Below, in pieces: positions 1 to 9,600 of a stretch of DNA of 27,922 nucleotides (within the stretch, counting starts at the first letter, position 1; the number at the start of each line of letters is the position of its first letter). Both the position numbers and the translations under genes were made by a program. The notes below the pieces were generated by a model. It was given only the letters and a program-made list of their open reading frames with translations, ran no database searches and was not told the origin of the DNA. Origin of the DNA: Agaricus subrufescens (lineage: Eukaryota > Basidiomycota > Agaricomycetes > Agaricales > Agaricaceae); NCBI GenBank assembly GCA_029945375.1, contig JAQOTE010000042.1, positions 1 to 27,922 on the forward strand. Direction: 5' to 3'.

Positions 1-84
1 TGATAATGAAAGGTTATCAGGAATTATGAAGATGGCATCTTTGGATACACCCAATAATTATGAATAAAGTGCTAGCTACTAGTG
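1..84. mobile_element. Terminal tip of a KDZ-family transposon lying left of the window
   Basis: Read on the minus strand from 84 outward, this begins CACTAGTAGCT and continues through a TTATTGG and a TATCCAA motif. The same start and the same following motifs are found at the right tip (19129 inward) of the complete KDZ element in this window. It is also an imperfect inverted copy of about 75 bp at 27411-27487. Since the tip motif points into the window and the AT-rich ATGAA-type subterminal sequence runs off the edge, the element body must lie outside to the left. The target duplication cannot be checked because the other end is not visible. Confidence 0.65.
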
Positions 85-408
85 GTTTAGTACCGCGGGG
101 ATGTTGGCTTGAGCAAAGCTCGTCACGGTCTGTGGATTTCTATGCGCTTCATCATTTTCTTTCTTTTGTTATGTGTGTTTGCGGTTTGGGTTCTTCGAGC
201 GCTTGACCTCGTCGCGCGGATACGTTTCTTTCCCTCCACATGTAAGTGTTTGATTTTGTAGCGGTCTGGGGGCCCGTACATGGCAACGCGTTATGGCAGC
301 CGTATTAGTCTAGTAAGCCCAGAGTATCTAACTGGATGTCGAATAGCTAGTCTAATAGAAGGTCCACCGAGAGGTGCCACTGAAAAAAAAAAAAAAAAAA
401 AAAAAAAA
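85..408 (+). mobile_element. 5'-truncated LINE-family copy, 3' tail with poly-A
   Basis: The 3' end reads GGTCCACCGAGAGGTGCC followed by a run of 26 A (383-408). The same 18-mer plus poly-A ends three other copies here: on minus at about 3612-3640 and 26446-26470 (the last with slight changes), and on plus at about 25121-25146. Upstream, the GGCTTGAGC..AGCTCG segment near 111 matches the LINE tail near 24890. No protein is encoded. The 5' side ends at the tip of the KDZ-family element at 84, so either that element jumped into this copy or the copy is 5'-truncated there. The tail is more diverged than the others, which suggests an older copy. Confidence 0.7.
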
Positions 409-987
409 GCAGCGAAGCCATGTTTTGGAACTCGAGTTGCTTGTGAGCGGGCGAGCTAAGCAACTTCCAGATAAATCAACAACCTAGAGGCATAAGCCTA
501 GTCGTGTCGGGGGGCATGGGCAGCGGGTGGACGCGATTATTGCGTCGATGCGAGACGGTTCTTGCCCCTGGCACCGCAGAGGGTGAGAAGGGATTGGGAG
601 TGGCGGGGGTGGAGGGAGTGGCGGGGGCCTTGCCCTTGGCCGGGGTGTGCGGGTCCTGAGACGCGTGCGACAACGGAGTCGCCGACGCTTGCGAAGGTCC
701 TGCGGGGGTTGGGGTGTAGGGTGAGGGCCCAACAGCCTTGAGCTGCTTGGCCCTCAGATGTGAGCGCATCTTTTCGAGACGGCTCGCCTTCGGAGTCATC
801 GGTGTTTTGAGCACCGCTGCCTCTAGGGTTGGGGGGAGTGGCGCATCATCGTCCGTAGACCACCCTCCGTTGTCGAAATCCTCGCGCGTATCCATGACAA
901 GACGTTTGGGACGCTATGTATTGCTTCTCAAGCACTTCCACTGAGACTTCCAAAACAGGAAGGTAGTGGTTGCGGTTCAAGAAGCGG
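409..987 (-). mobile_element. LINE-family fragment (5' end plus gag start)
   Basis: On the minus strand the 5' end (about 987 inward) reads CGCTTCTTGAAC and then CCACTACCTTCC, the same leader seen at 20749 inward and, with changes, near 23743 and 25183 on plus. It carries the start of a gag-like gene (895-476) and is cut on its 3' side by the plus-oriented poly-A copy at 85-408. It interrupts the RT region of the copia copy that resumes at about 988. Its own poly-A end and target duplication are not visible. Confidence 0.65.
476..895 (-). pseudogene. LINE gag-like ORF1, N-terminal fragment
   Basis: This is a 139-codon minus-strand frame starting MDTRED. It resembles the N-terminus of the gag-like gene that begins at 20687: both have an MDT..D(W) start, an acidic stretch, a PMT(P/R)xxxxEKMR motif and then a long Pro/Ser/Thr/Ala-rich linker. 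In fungal LINEs, ORF1 makes an RNA-binding gag-like protein with C-terminal zinc knuckles; none are present here, so only the N-terminal quarter to third survives. The frame ends with a stop close to the neighbouring inserted poly-A copy. The start is chosen because it sits about 90 bp inside the recognisable element leader. Treated as a dead fragment. Confidence 0.6.
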
Positions 988-1894
988 ATGGCTGTCTCGG
1001 CACTTCAAACTGCGAGATCTAGGCTCTACCACTCTTCTGCTGGGCATTCAGGTGAAGCAGGATCGCTCTAAGCGTTCTATCTCCCTCTCCCAAGAGCACT
1101 ACATCAAGGAGCTCCTAGAACGGTTCAATATGGACGATTCTAACTCCCTTTCCACCCCTCTACCTCCTGGCTCTGAGCTCTCGGACATTGTGCCCTCACT
1201 CGAGGAGCAGGCTGAGATGAAATCAGTTCCTTATCTCTCTGCTGTAGGTGCCCTGCAGTATCTCGCCACCATGACTCGTCCCGACATTGCCTATGCTGTC
1301 TCCTACCTTGGGAGATTCAATCACAATCCTGCTCCTGCCCATTGGCTTGCTGTCAAGCATTTACTTCGCTATTTGAAGGGCACACTGCACTACCAGCTTG
1401 TCTACCAAGGTACTGACTCTGGAGAGCTGTTTCCCACCTATTCTGACGCTTCCCATGGTGGCTGCAAGGCCACAGGTCGAGCTACAGGTGGTTATGTGAC
1501 TCTAGTGTCTGGGGCTGCTGTAGGATGGTCCTCAAAGCGTCAGCCCTTTGTGACTCTCTCGAGCACTGAGGCTGAATTTGTTGCTGCCGTCGAAGCTGGA
1601 AAGGAGATCAAGTGGACTAGGAACATCCTGACTGAGTTTGGCTATCACCAGACACTTCCCTCAACGCTTTTCATGGATAACAAGTCTGGTATCAGTGTAG
1701 CCAGGAATCCTGAGCACCATGGGCGCATGAAACACCTAGATCTTTGCTTCTATTGGCTCCGCGAGGCTGTAGAGGATGGAGTCATTGATCCCCTCTATGT
1801 GTCTACTGATCAGCAAGTTGCAGACATCCTAACTAAGGCTGTATCACTAAAGGTTGTTGAGTTTGCTGTGCCGTTGTTGGGACTTGGACAGTAG
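988..1894 (+). pseudogene. Ty1/copia pol, 3' end (late RT and RNase H), 5'-truncated
   Basis: From about residue 1 of the open frame at 1052 (and from about 990 at the DNA level) the sequence parallels the end of the second copia element (23030-23729) with only scattered changes. Visible motifs are the RT connection, the RNase H blocks TYSDASHGG, STEAEF and DNKSGIS, and the C-terminal HGRMKHLDL and DILTKAV motifs typical of copia RNase H. It ends at TAG 1892-1894, just before a polypurine tract and an LTR, so the 3' terminus is the natural one. The integrase and most of RT are missing because the LINE fragment to the left interrupts it. This copy shows what the second copia lost after position 23729. 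Confidence 0.9.
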
Positions 1895-1908
1895 TATGGA
1901 CTGGTTGG

Positions 1909-1919
1909 ATCAAGGGGGT
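1909..1919 (+). promoter_or_regulatory. Polypurine tract of copia
   Basis: A short ATCAAGGGGGTG stretch lies between the pol stop codon and the TGTTAG start of the LTR, where plus-strand DNA synthesis primes in LTR retrotransposons. Its exact 3' edge depends on whether the LTR starts at 1919 or 1921. Confidence 0.65.
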
Positions 1920-1920
1920 G

Positions 1921-2278
1921 TGTTAGACTGCCCCAGCAGTCTTGTGTTAGAGTGCCCCAACTGTTAGAATGCCCCAAGCATTCAGTTATTAGAGTGACTG
2001 GTTAATTTGTTTTGAGTATATCTCGACTTAGAGTATAGCGGACGCTTCCGCTCACGTGATAGATTAGTCAGCGCATGTTGAACTTGCCTGTGGACGACTT
2101 AGAAGTCTTTAGCTTCTTATACTTGTCCACAGGTGAGCAATCTCTTTGTATTGTTGTTATAGCTTCTTATACTTGTCCACAGATTAACTGTGCTAATACT
2201 AGCTCATTTCTTATCCGATCCGCTCGATACTAGCGTCGTTAGGATCGCCACTGCGAACTCTACGTTCCACTTCCAACA
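1921..2278 (+). repeat. Copia LTR shared by two tandem copia copies
   Basis: About 358 bp beginning TGTTAG and ending CCAACA (TG..CA, with short inverted TGTT/AACA tips). A polypurine tract precedes it and a primer-binding site follows it directly, so it is both a 3' LTR (for 988-1894) and a 5' LTR (for 2412 onward). It holds three copies of TGTTAGAnTGCCCCA at its start (1921, 1945, 1962) and a 23-bp direct repeat AGCTTCTTATACTTGTCCAC.. at 2110-2132 and 2160-2182. CCTGTGGAC near 2088 is inverted relative to the GTCCACAG part of those repeats, so RNA hairpins are possible. No second LTR is in the window, so its edges rest on TG/CA, PPT and PBS only. Confidence 0.75.
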
Positions 2279-2293
2279 GGTTATGGGCCCCGG
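2279..2293 (+). promoter_or_regulatory. Copia primer-binding site (half-tRNA initiator Met type)
   Basis: GGTTATGGGCCCCGG follows the LTR immediately. Its reverse complement contains GGGCCCATAACC, the sequence of the anticodon stem-loop of eukaryotic initiator tRNA-Met, rather than a tRNA 3' end. Drosophila copia and several fungal copia elements are primed by a tRNA-iMet half cut in the anticodon loop, so the same mechanism is inferred here. Confidence 0.65.
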
Positions 2294-2411
2294 CTTCTAA
2301 CGACCTACAAATCGATTTTTCATTCTTCAACCATCATCAACTCAACTCCTACTCTCTCCCTTCCCTCCTCCCTCAATCTATTTCGCTTCCCCTGCTCTCA
2401 TTTTCGCTCCT

Positions 2412-3595
2412 ATGGCTTCGGGTTCGCCAGCGTTCGTCAAGCTCAATGGGGAGAACTATGCCACGTGGTCCGGCGAGATGGAGGCCTGGCTACGTGCCTC
2501 TGGCCTATGGAGACTTGTTTCAGGCAAGCAGAGTGCTCCCTCCATTCCCTCTTCCCCCACTCCCCAGGATTTCGCTTCCCAGTCACTCTGGGAGGACAAA
2601 CTCGACAAGGCAGCTGGCTGGCTCTATCTTATGGTTGAAGAAGACCAAAGGGTGCATTTTGCAGGCATCCAGGATGATCCAATCAAGATGTGGGCTGCTC
2701 TGGAGGCTGTACATCGTCAGAAAAAGGCTGGAATGCGATTCAATGCCTATGATGAGCTGTTTAGCATCCGTAAACTCGAGGAGGAGTCCCTCCAGTCGCT
2801 TATAAACCGTGTAGAGGGCTGCAAACGTCGTCTAAAGGAGCTCAGACCGGAGAAATTCACTTTAGAGCAGCTGGATGATGAGCTGGCCTCTATGGCACTC
2901 ATTAGGGCGCTCCCGGACGAGTTTTCTGCCTTCACATCGTCTCTTTTGCTTATGGACAAGCTGGACAAGACCACAATTTATCAGGCCTTCGTTACAGAGG
3001 ATATCCAGCGAAGGAAACGTGCTCAGGACGCCTTGGGAGGCTCCCAGGCCCTAGCAGCGCGTTCTGGCTTCAAAAACGCGTCGGAGACCTGCGATTTCTG
3101 TGGGAGAACTGGTCACAAGGTGGCTAACTGCTGGACGTTCGAAAAAGCGAAGAAACGCGCTCAGGAGGACGCTCAGAAGCCCAGAACTCGAGGAAACAAG
3201 GCCAACAAGGCTCAGGACAGCTCCAATGACTCCCCCACCGCTTCTGGAAGCTCTAACTCGACTCCTGGTGCCGAAAAAGCGCAGAGAGTGCGAGAATTTG
3301 CTGGAAATGCAAGTGCTCCCTCCCCTACCTCTTCCCCTTTGCTCTCTCCCCCCCTGCAGCTCGATGCTGACTTCCACTGGCTTGCAGATACAGGGGCCAC
3401 TTCTCATATGACCCCCCACAAGCATTGGTTCAAATCCTACTCCCCCCATCGCATTCCCATTCGCTTAGCTGATAATTCAGTTGTTTACTCTGCTGGGGTG
3501 GGGTCTGTGGTCTTTGAGCCAGTTTTGAGCGCAAAGGTGGCTAGAGCGGTTGAGTTTACTAGGGTTTTACATGTTCCTGCACTCCGCAGTAATCT
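2412..3595 (+). CDS. Ty1/copia polyprotein, 5' part: gag, zinc knuckle, protease start
   Basis: Open from ATG 2412 to the LINE insertion at 3595/3596. The N-terminus has KLNGENYATW, the hallmark of copia-type gag (UBN2/DUF4219-like families). A CCHC knuckle CDFCGRTGHKVANC begins at about residue 227, binding RNA in the capsid. The aspartic protease active site ADTGATSH has its catalytic Asp at about residue 326. There is no stop between gag and protease, as usual for copia, which makes one polyprotein. The true continuation is at 20765: joining AAT at 3591-3593 with CTG at 20763-20765 keeps the frame and runs straight into the GAG-pre-integrase domain. The last 25 or so residues of the uninterrupted frame past 3595 are an artefact of the inserted poly-T. 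The start codon sits about 120 bp after the PBS, a normal leader length. Confidence 0.9.
3581..3595. repeat. 15-bp target-site duplication of the LINE, left copy
   Basis: ACTCCGCAGTAATCT here is repeated exactly at 20750-20764. The pair brackets the gag-only LINE element (poly-T side here, element 5' side at 20749). The last T merges with the poly-T run, so the length is 14 or 15 bp. Confidence 0.9.
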
Positions 3596-3611
3596 TTTTT
3601 TTTTTTTTTTT

Positions 3612-4008
3612 GTATCAACGGCACCTCTCGGTGGACCTTCTATTCAAGTAGCTATACGACATCCAGGTAGATAATCTGGGCATACTACAAGAATAAGGAT
3701 GCCATGACGCGTATCCAAAGTGAAAAACATTAAGCCCCAGTCAACAAAATCAACGAAACCCGTATCCTGGCGGAAAGATCATCGCCTCGAAGAGAGAAAA
3801 GAAATCATAAAGGAAAAGAAATGATAAGTCCATACATAATAAGATGGGCGAAACGAGCCGTGGCTCAGCAAACACATACCACCTACATATTGACTTGGAT
3901 ACAGCCCCGATTTTCAAGACAGGCCGGTTCACGATTGCGGACGAGGTAGCGAAGGGGAAATGATGGGTACCGAACAGCGCGTGCTCCCGAAATAAGACGT
4001 GACTCCTA
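3612..4008 (-). other. LINE 3' UTR (non-coding)
   Basis: Between the gag stop and the poly-A. On minus it carries the family tail: a GCTGAGCcACGGCTCG segment, a TCTTCGAGGCGATG segment, a CTTGTAGTATGCCC segment and the terminal GGTCCACCGAGAGGTGCC. The same blocks in the same order occur at about 24790-25146 (+) and 26446-26800 (-). No gene is seen. Confidence 0.75.
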
Positions 4009-4233
4009 TTACTTCTTGGATGGGAACTGGCGGCGTAGCCAATCCCGATCGAAGCGATTATTCCAGAACGGACACGAAGTGTCCGTGCTGGAGTGCGCCG
4101 AGTTCTTCTTCTTCGCTGCAGAGCAGTTGGCGCAGTGGCGGTCGTCCGGATTCCTCTTCATCGCTATGGACGCCTGGATATGCGAGTCGGCTGAGTGCGG
4201 GCCCGCGCAGTGAGGACAGCGTATGCCCTTGGA
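4009..4233 (-). pseudogene. LINE gag ORF1, C-terminal part with zinc knuckles 2 and 3
   Basis: This minus-strand segment is the continuation of the gag gene of 19130-20687, separated from it by the KDZ transposon. Joining ..CRSKG (ending at 19130 on minus) to IRCPHCAGPH (from 4224 on minus), across one copy of the 9-bp duplication, restores the frame. It encodes a second knuckle RCPHCAGPHSADSH, a third Cys/His motif CANCSAAKKKNSAHSS and the terminal CPFWNNRFDRDWL block that ends many fungal LINE ORF1 proteins, then TAA at 4009-4011. The overlap with 4225-4233 is the target duplication. It lacks a start of its own and cannot be made while the transposon is present. Confidence 0.85.
4225..4233. 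repeat. 9-bp target-site duplication of the KDZ element, left copy
   Basis: GCCCTTGGA here and at 19130-19138. The gag reading frame is continuous when one copy and everything between is removed, which fixes the length at 9 bp and the element at 4234-19129. Confidence 0.92.
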
Positions 4234-6550
4234 CTCGTGGCTGCTCTCGTTATCATAACTTATTGGCTATATCCAATTGAAGAATTTTCATTATATCCAA
4301 TGAACGACTGCAACTTACGGTTATGATATATCCAGTCTATGTTTTCATTATTCCGCTGTTTTTGAGATTGGAGGTTTCATAATATGCCAGTCCAATATAT
4401 TATCAATACTATACTTATACACTGGCAATATCATTCTTGGTTTATACTACTATTGTTAAATCTGACTGGATGTTTCATTCTAGTCAGTTGGCAATCTCAT
4501 TCTACTGGTTCTTGGTGGATATTGGCATTTTCATTACTATGTCTAGAGATTTTCATTTTGTTTTCATTATTATATCATGGACATTTCATAACCAGGGATT
4601 GGTGTTTTCATATTTGGTAGTAAGTATTTTCATACCCAATTGTTTGTTTTCATTCTATATAATGGGTAGTTTCATTGCTGAACTTTGGCATTTTCATTGT
4701 TGTGACTAAGAATTTTCATTAGAAACATTGGGCATTTTCATTATTATACCATGAAGATATTATTGCCAGGTATTGGCATTTTCATACCTGCCTGTGTACA
4801 TTCTCATTTCCACTTATTGGGGTTTTCATTGTATGCAATTGATAGTTTCAATCTTATACAATGGCAGTTTCAATGCTCCACTTTGGTATTTTTATTCTTG
4901 TCTGGGGTTTTCATTATATCCAATTGATAGTTTCAATCTTGTGCAATAGCAATTTCATTGCTGAATTTTGGCATTTTCATTATTGTGACTTGGAGTTTTC
5001 ATTAGAAAACTTTGGCATTTTCATTATTACCCCATGGAGGTATTATTGCTAGCTATTGGCATTTTCATACCTACCTGTGCACATTCTCATTTCCACTTGT
5101 TGGGATTTTCATTGTATACAATTGATAGTTTCAACCTTATACAATGGCAATTTCATTGTTGTACTTTGGGATTTTTATTCTTATGGTCTGGGGTTTTCAT
5201 TATTGCACCATGGGTGTTTCATTCCCAACAATTGGTGTTTTCATATTTGACTTGTTGGAATTTTCATTGCATGCAATTGATAGTTTCAATCTTATTCAAT
5301 GGCAGTTTCATTGCTGCACTTTGGCATTTTTATTCTTGTGGTCTGGGGTTTTCATTATTGCACTATGGATGTTTCATTCCCAACAATTGGTGTTTTCATA
5401 TTTACCTTGTTGGAATTTTCATTGCATGCAATTGATAGTTTCAATCTCATTCAATGGCAGTTTCATTGCTGCACTTTGGCATTTTTATTCTTGTGGTCTG
5501 GGGTTTTCATTATTGCACTATGGATGTTTCATTCCCAACAATTGGTGTTTTCATATTTACCTTGTTGGAATTTTCATTGCATGCAATTGATAGTTTCAAT
5601 CTTATTCAATGGCAGTTTCATTGCTGCACTTTGGCATTTTATTCTTGTGGTCTGGGGTTTTCATTATTGCACTATGGATGTTTCATTAACAATTGGTGTT
5701 TTGTATTTACCTTGTTGGAATTTTCATTGCATGCAATTGATAGTTTCAATCCTATTCAAGGGCAGTTTCATTACTGCACTTTGGCATTTTTATTCTTGTG
5801 GTCTGGGGTTTTCATTATTGCACTATGGGTGTTTCATTCCCAACAATTGGTGTTTTCATATTTACCTTGTTGGAATTTTCATTGCATGCAATTGATAGTT
5901 TCAATCCTATTCAAGGGCAGTTTCATTGCTGCACTTTGGCATTTTTATTCTTGTGGTCTGGGGTTTTCATTATTGCACTATGGATGTTTCATTCCCAACA
6001 ATTGGTGTTTTCATATTTACCTTGTTGGAATTTTCATTGCATGCAATTGATAGTTTCAATCCTATTCAAGGGCAGTTTCATTGCTGCACTTTGGCATTTT
6101 TATTCTTGTGGTCTGGGGTTTTCATTATTGCACTATGGATGTTTCATTCCCAACAATTGGTGTTTTCATATTTACCTTGTTGGAATTTTCATCAATTGAT
6201 AGTTTCAATCTTATTCAATGGCAGTTTCATTACTGCACTTTGGCATTTTTATTCTTGTGGTCTGGGGTTTTCATTATTGCACTATGGGTGTTTCATTCCC
6301 AACAATTGGTGTTTTCATATTTACCTTGTTGGAATTTTCATTGCATGCAATTGATAGTTTCAATCCTATTCAAGGGCAGTTTCATTGCTGCACTTTGGCA
6401 TTTTTATTCTTGTGGTCTGGGGTTTTCATTATTGCACTATGGATGTTTCATTCCCAACAATTGGTGTTTTCATATTTACCTTGTTGGAATTTTCATTGCA
6501 TGCAATTGATAGTTTCAATCTTATTCAATGGCAGTTTCATTGTTGCATCC
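4234..6550. repeat. Left inverted-repeat arm of the KDZ element
   Basis: AT-rich sequence dominated by a TTTTCATT motif every 20-30 bp. The outer 4248-5143 (896 bp) matches 18217-19112 in inverted orientation with the same spacing; translated test stretches at 4384-4620, 4437-4709 and 4861-5052 are identical to their counterparts on the other strand. The inner part is the 155-bp satellite. 6551-6660 is a short transition with more TTCATT motifs. No gene is present: the long open frames here come from the repeat composition. Confidence 0.9.
5144..6550 (+). repeat. 155-bp tandem array, left arm (about 9 units)
   Basis: Units begin near 5144, 5299, 5454, 5609, 5759, 5914, 6069, 6218 and 6373, with a partial unit from 6528. 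Most steps are exactly 155 bp; two are about 150 and 149 because of small deletions (near 5685-5705 and 6193). Units alternate between variants such as CTTATTCAATGGCAG and CCTATTCAAGGGCAG, so higher-order copying is visible. The period is not a multiple of three. Confidence 0.93.
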
Positions 6551-6672
6551 TGAAGGTTTCATTATCATGCATTGGCATTTTCATTAGAGCTACTTGCATC
6601 CATATCATCTATACTACTACTAATAGATGTTATGTTGAACATATCATAAGCTAGATAGATATTCCTCATCCT

Positions 6673-9600
6673 TTATTTAGGAAGAGAGTTGAGAATCCTT
6701 ACAAGAACCCAATTAACATCACCCAAAATAACCTCTAACTCTGACATCAAAGCTGGTGTCACAGCATGATGTGCCCACCATGCCAATGCTATGATAATAA
6801 TAAAAAAGCCATTTGGGCCTGAACGTCTTAGAGAAGACCAATCAACATTCTCAGAAATATCCTGAGTCAATTGACCATCCTCTAGCACACGTTCAGATGG
6901 CTGAAGTAACTTCCACCACTTACAAAATGCCACCTTATAGTCACTAATGATAATTTTGGGAATAATTGCCAGTTTGCGAGCATTTTTGATCCAGATCCCC
7001 ACTTGGGGTGGCCGCCCTGCACAATTGAGGTTCTAGGATTCTTAGATCAATGAATAATACCTCAAAAAAAAGACACTTACTCTCCCTCTACTACAAATGA
7101 CTTCTAGTTGAAGCCAATTCTCCACAAGTGCTGACCAGAATTGGGAGCCACTGCCCACAGTCTTGAAAAACTGTTTAGCATCACGAGCAAATGAAGGAAG
7201 TGAATTAACACATTCATCAGGAACTGAAGTAGTAATTGTTGAGATCAATCCTAACTTTGAAATGGAATGCAAACCTTTGCCATGGATACTAATCATGGGA
7301 TCAGCAGTAGTCACAGCTGTCCCATCCATCGGATCATCCCGAGATTCAGCAGGAGAAATGTGGTCTTCATTCGAAGTTAGAGGATATATTGTAATACCTT
7401 TTAACGGACATACCTTCGGTAGAATCCTTAGATGGTCCTTTAGCCACGTCCTCAGACATTACTCTAGCAGCCTCACCGGGGTCAGATGGAGGTGTAAGAG
7501 TAGCTATGCTACCTGTCAGACCACCCAGAAGTTGTGCAGGAGGTGCAAACGGGAGTGATGGACCATCATCTGTAAGTACATATAGTGTAGATATAATGAA
7601 CGTAGGAATGGGGGACAATAATTTAACGTACCATTGGCCAAGCCCTCAGACGACACTCTTACAGTCTCACCAGGGGCAGACGGAGGCATAAAATCTATTA
7701 CACCATCCAGCGGACCATCTTGCACTTGCGCAGATGTGGGTGACAGTGATACACCGCCCTCTGCATGTACATGTGTTATAGATACGACGAATGCAGTGGG
7801 AGACAATTGATTGACGTACCTTTGGCCATGCCCAGAGATGACACTCTCACAACCTCATTGAGGTCAGATGGAAGCATGAGATCCGTTGCGCCATCCAGCG
7901 AACCATCTTGCACTTGTGCAGATGGGGGTGTGGGTGATATGCCGCCTTCTGTAACTATGTGTGTTTTAGATATGACGAACGCAGGAATGAAGGACCACCA
8001 AGTAAGGTACCTTTGGCTGTGTTCTCAGATGACAATCTGGCAGCCTCACCGGGGTCAGATTGAGGCGTCAGAGTAATTGTGCCGCCCATCAAAACATCCT
8101 GAAGTTGCGCAGGAGATGGAGATGTGCGCATGAGTGACGTGGCATCTTCTGTAAGCCCGCACGTTGTAGCTGACGTGGACGGGGGTGCGGTGTTGCCTTC
8201 TGTAACCGTAGACGGTGCACCTAAGCCTCCTGCGACGCCTTCGCTGTCGTTCTGTGCCGTGGTCCCATCAGAAGTAGACCTATAATAAAATTTCGAGTCA
8301 GCGAGACAATTACAATGCGTGCTCCAAAACTTACCGAAGTTTATACCTCTTCATGGGCCGCTCATCCCCAGAGCCAGAAGGGACCTCATCAGGGCTTGAA
8401 AACATCAGCCAAGCCTGACGCTTCAGTATAAACCAAAATCACGCACCTCAATTTGTTCCCTCCCTTCTCAGCTCCCTTCTTCCTCTTCATAGTCTTGATT
8501 TCCTTCTTTTCATTCGCCATCACGTCCTTCATTGATGGAATGCCCATCGAGGTAAAGATTTGCTTGATCTCGGCAATGTTCGCCTCTCTCTGGAGCTCGT
8601 ACTCAGAAAGCGGAGGGGGCATTTGCTTGCCAGAGCGAGCCACCGGCTGCTTCTTCTTTGGCGAAGGATCGTGGCTTTGCACATTGCTGTCACAGGACGG
8701 AGCTGGGTCTGGAGGTGCGGAGGTAGGAGAAGCAACAGAGTCATGGCGTGAGAAGTTGGCTGATACAATCTGATCAGCATTATCATGTTGGATATAACTA
8801 TGACTTACGATATGCTGCGCGGATGAACTTGTCCCAACGCTGGGCTTGTTCCTGGTACAGCTCTTTGCCAAGATAAGTCTCAAAATCCAATTCGGACTCC
8901 TCGGCATTGCCGTTCACTCTATCAGAAAAAGCGGTGAGTGTTCGCAGGCCTATGCAACACGAAGTTTACTTACATCAACGACCTAAGCATCCCATCGCGG
9001 TGGTCGGGGCCACCAGCTAAAATAGTGAAAACCCATCCTGTCTTTTTGTGCAGAGACTTGACACAAGACGAAAGGGTGTTCACTAGCAAAGCGATATTCC
9101 TAGCAGTAAAGGTGAGTTCAAACTTCTGAGACACGTGTCAACACTCACTTCTGTTGCCCTTCTTCATCGGTATCCTCATCTGGGTCAACTTTCTTAGCTT
9201 GGCGTTCATTACGGACGCGCTCCTTGACCTCCTCCGTCTCCTTATCAAACTCTTGTTGAACCACCTCATTGGAAACTTTCATCCTTTCTTGCTTCGTCAA
9301 CTTCGTCTTTTCACCCCCGCTGGACTCGAGGAATTTTGCGTAGGCCACCTCAACAAGAGCCTTCAACTTGGGCTCCCAGTAAAGGCTGTGGTAGACCTGG
9401 TAGACCGAAGGAAGTCTGGCCTTCCTGCGAAGCTCGATTGTCTGTCGAGATGTTGATTCCCGGGTGTTGTTGTAGAACCACGCCCTCAGTCGCTGTATAA
9501 AGTGTGTTAGACAGAACACGGTGAGTTCATGATGTTCTTACTGTGCCCATTGCCGCGCGTTTGGATGCCAGGGCCTTCACTTTGTCACCCTCGTGATCGC

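Noticed and set aside
3596..3674. Extension of the copia gag-protease frame to 3674
   Set aside because: The last residues translate the LINE poly-T and tail; the target duplication shows the real continuation is at 20765.
5034..6654. Many long plus-strand open frames (rich in Phe, Ile, Leu, Trp) in the left arm, mirrored at 17225-18326 on minus
   Set aside because: They are readings of the 155-bp satellite. The period is not divisible by three, so the same peptide recurs in successive frames and no frame is favoured.
8389..8907. Single-exon 172-codon gene on minus
   Set aside because: Its first third reads exon 4 of the accessory gene in the wrong frame and then intron 4; only the part from 8759 down to 8447 is used, as exon 5.
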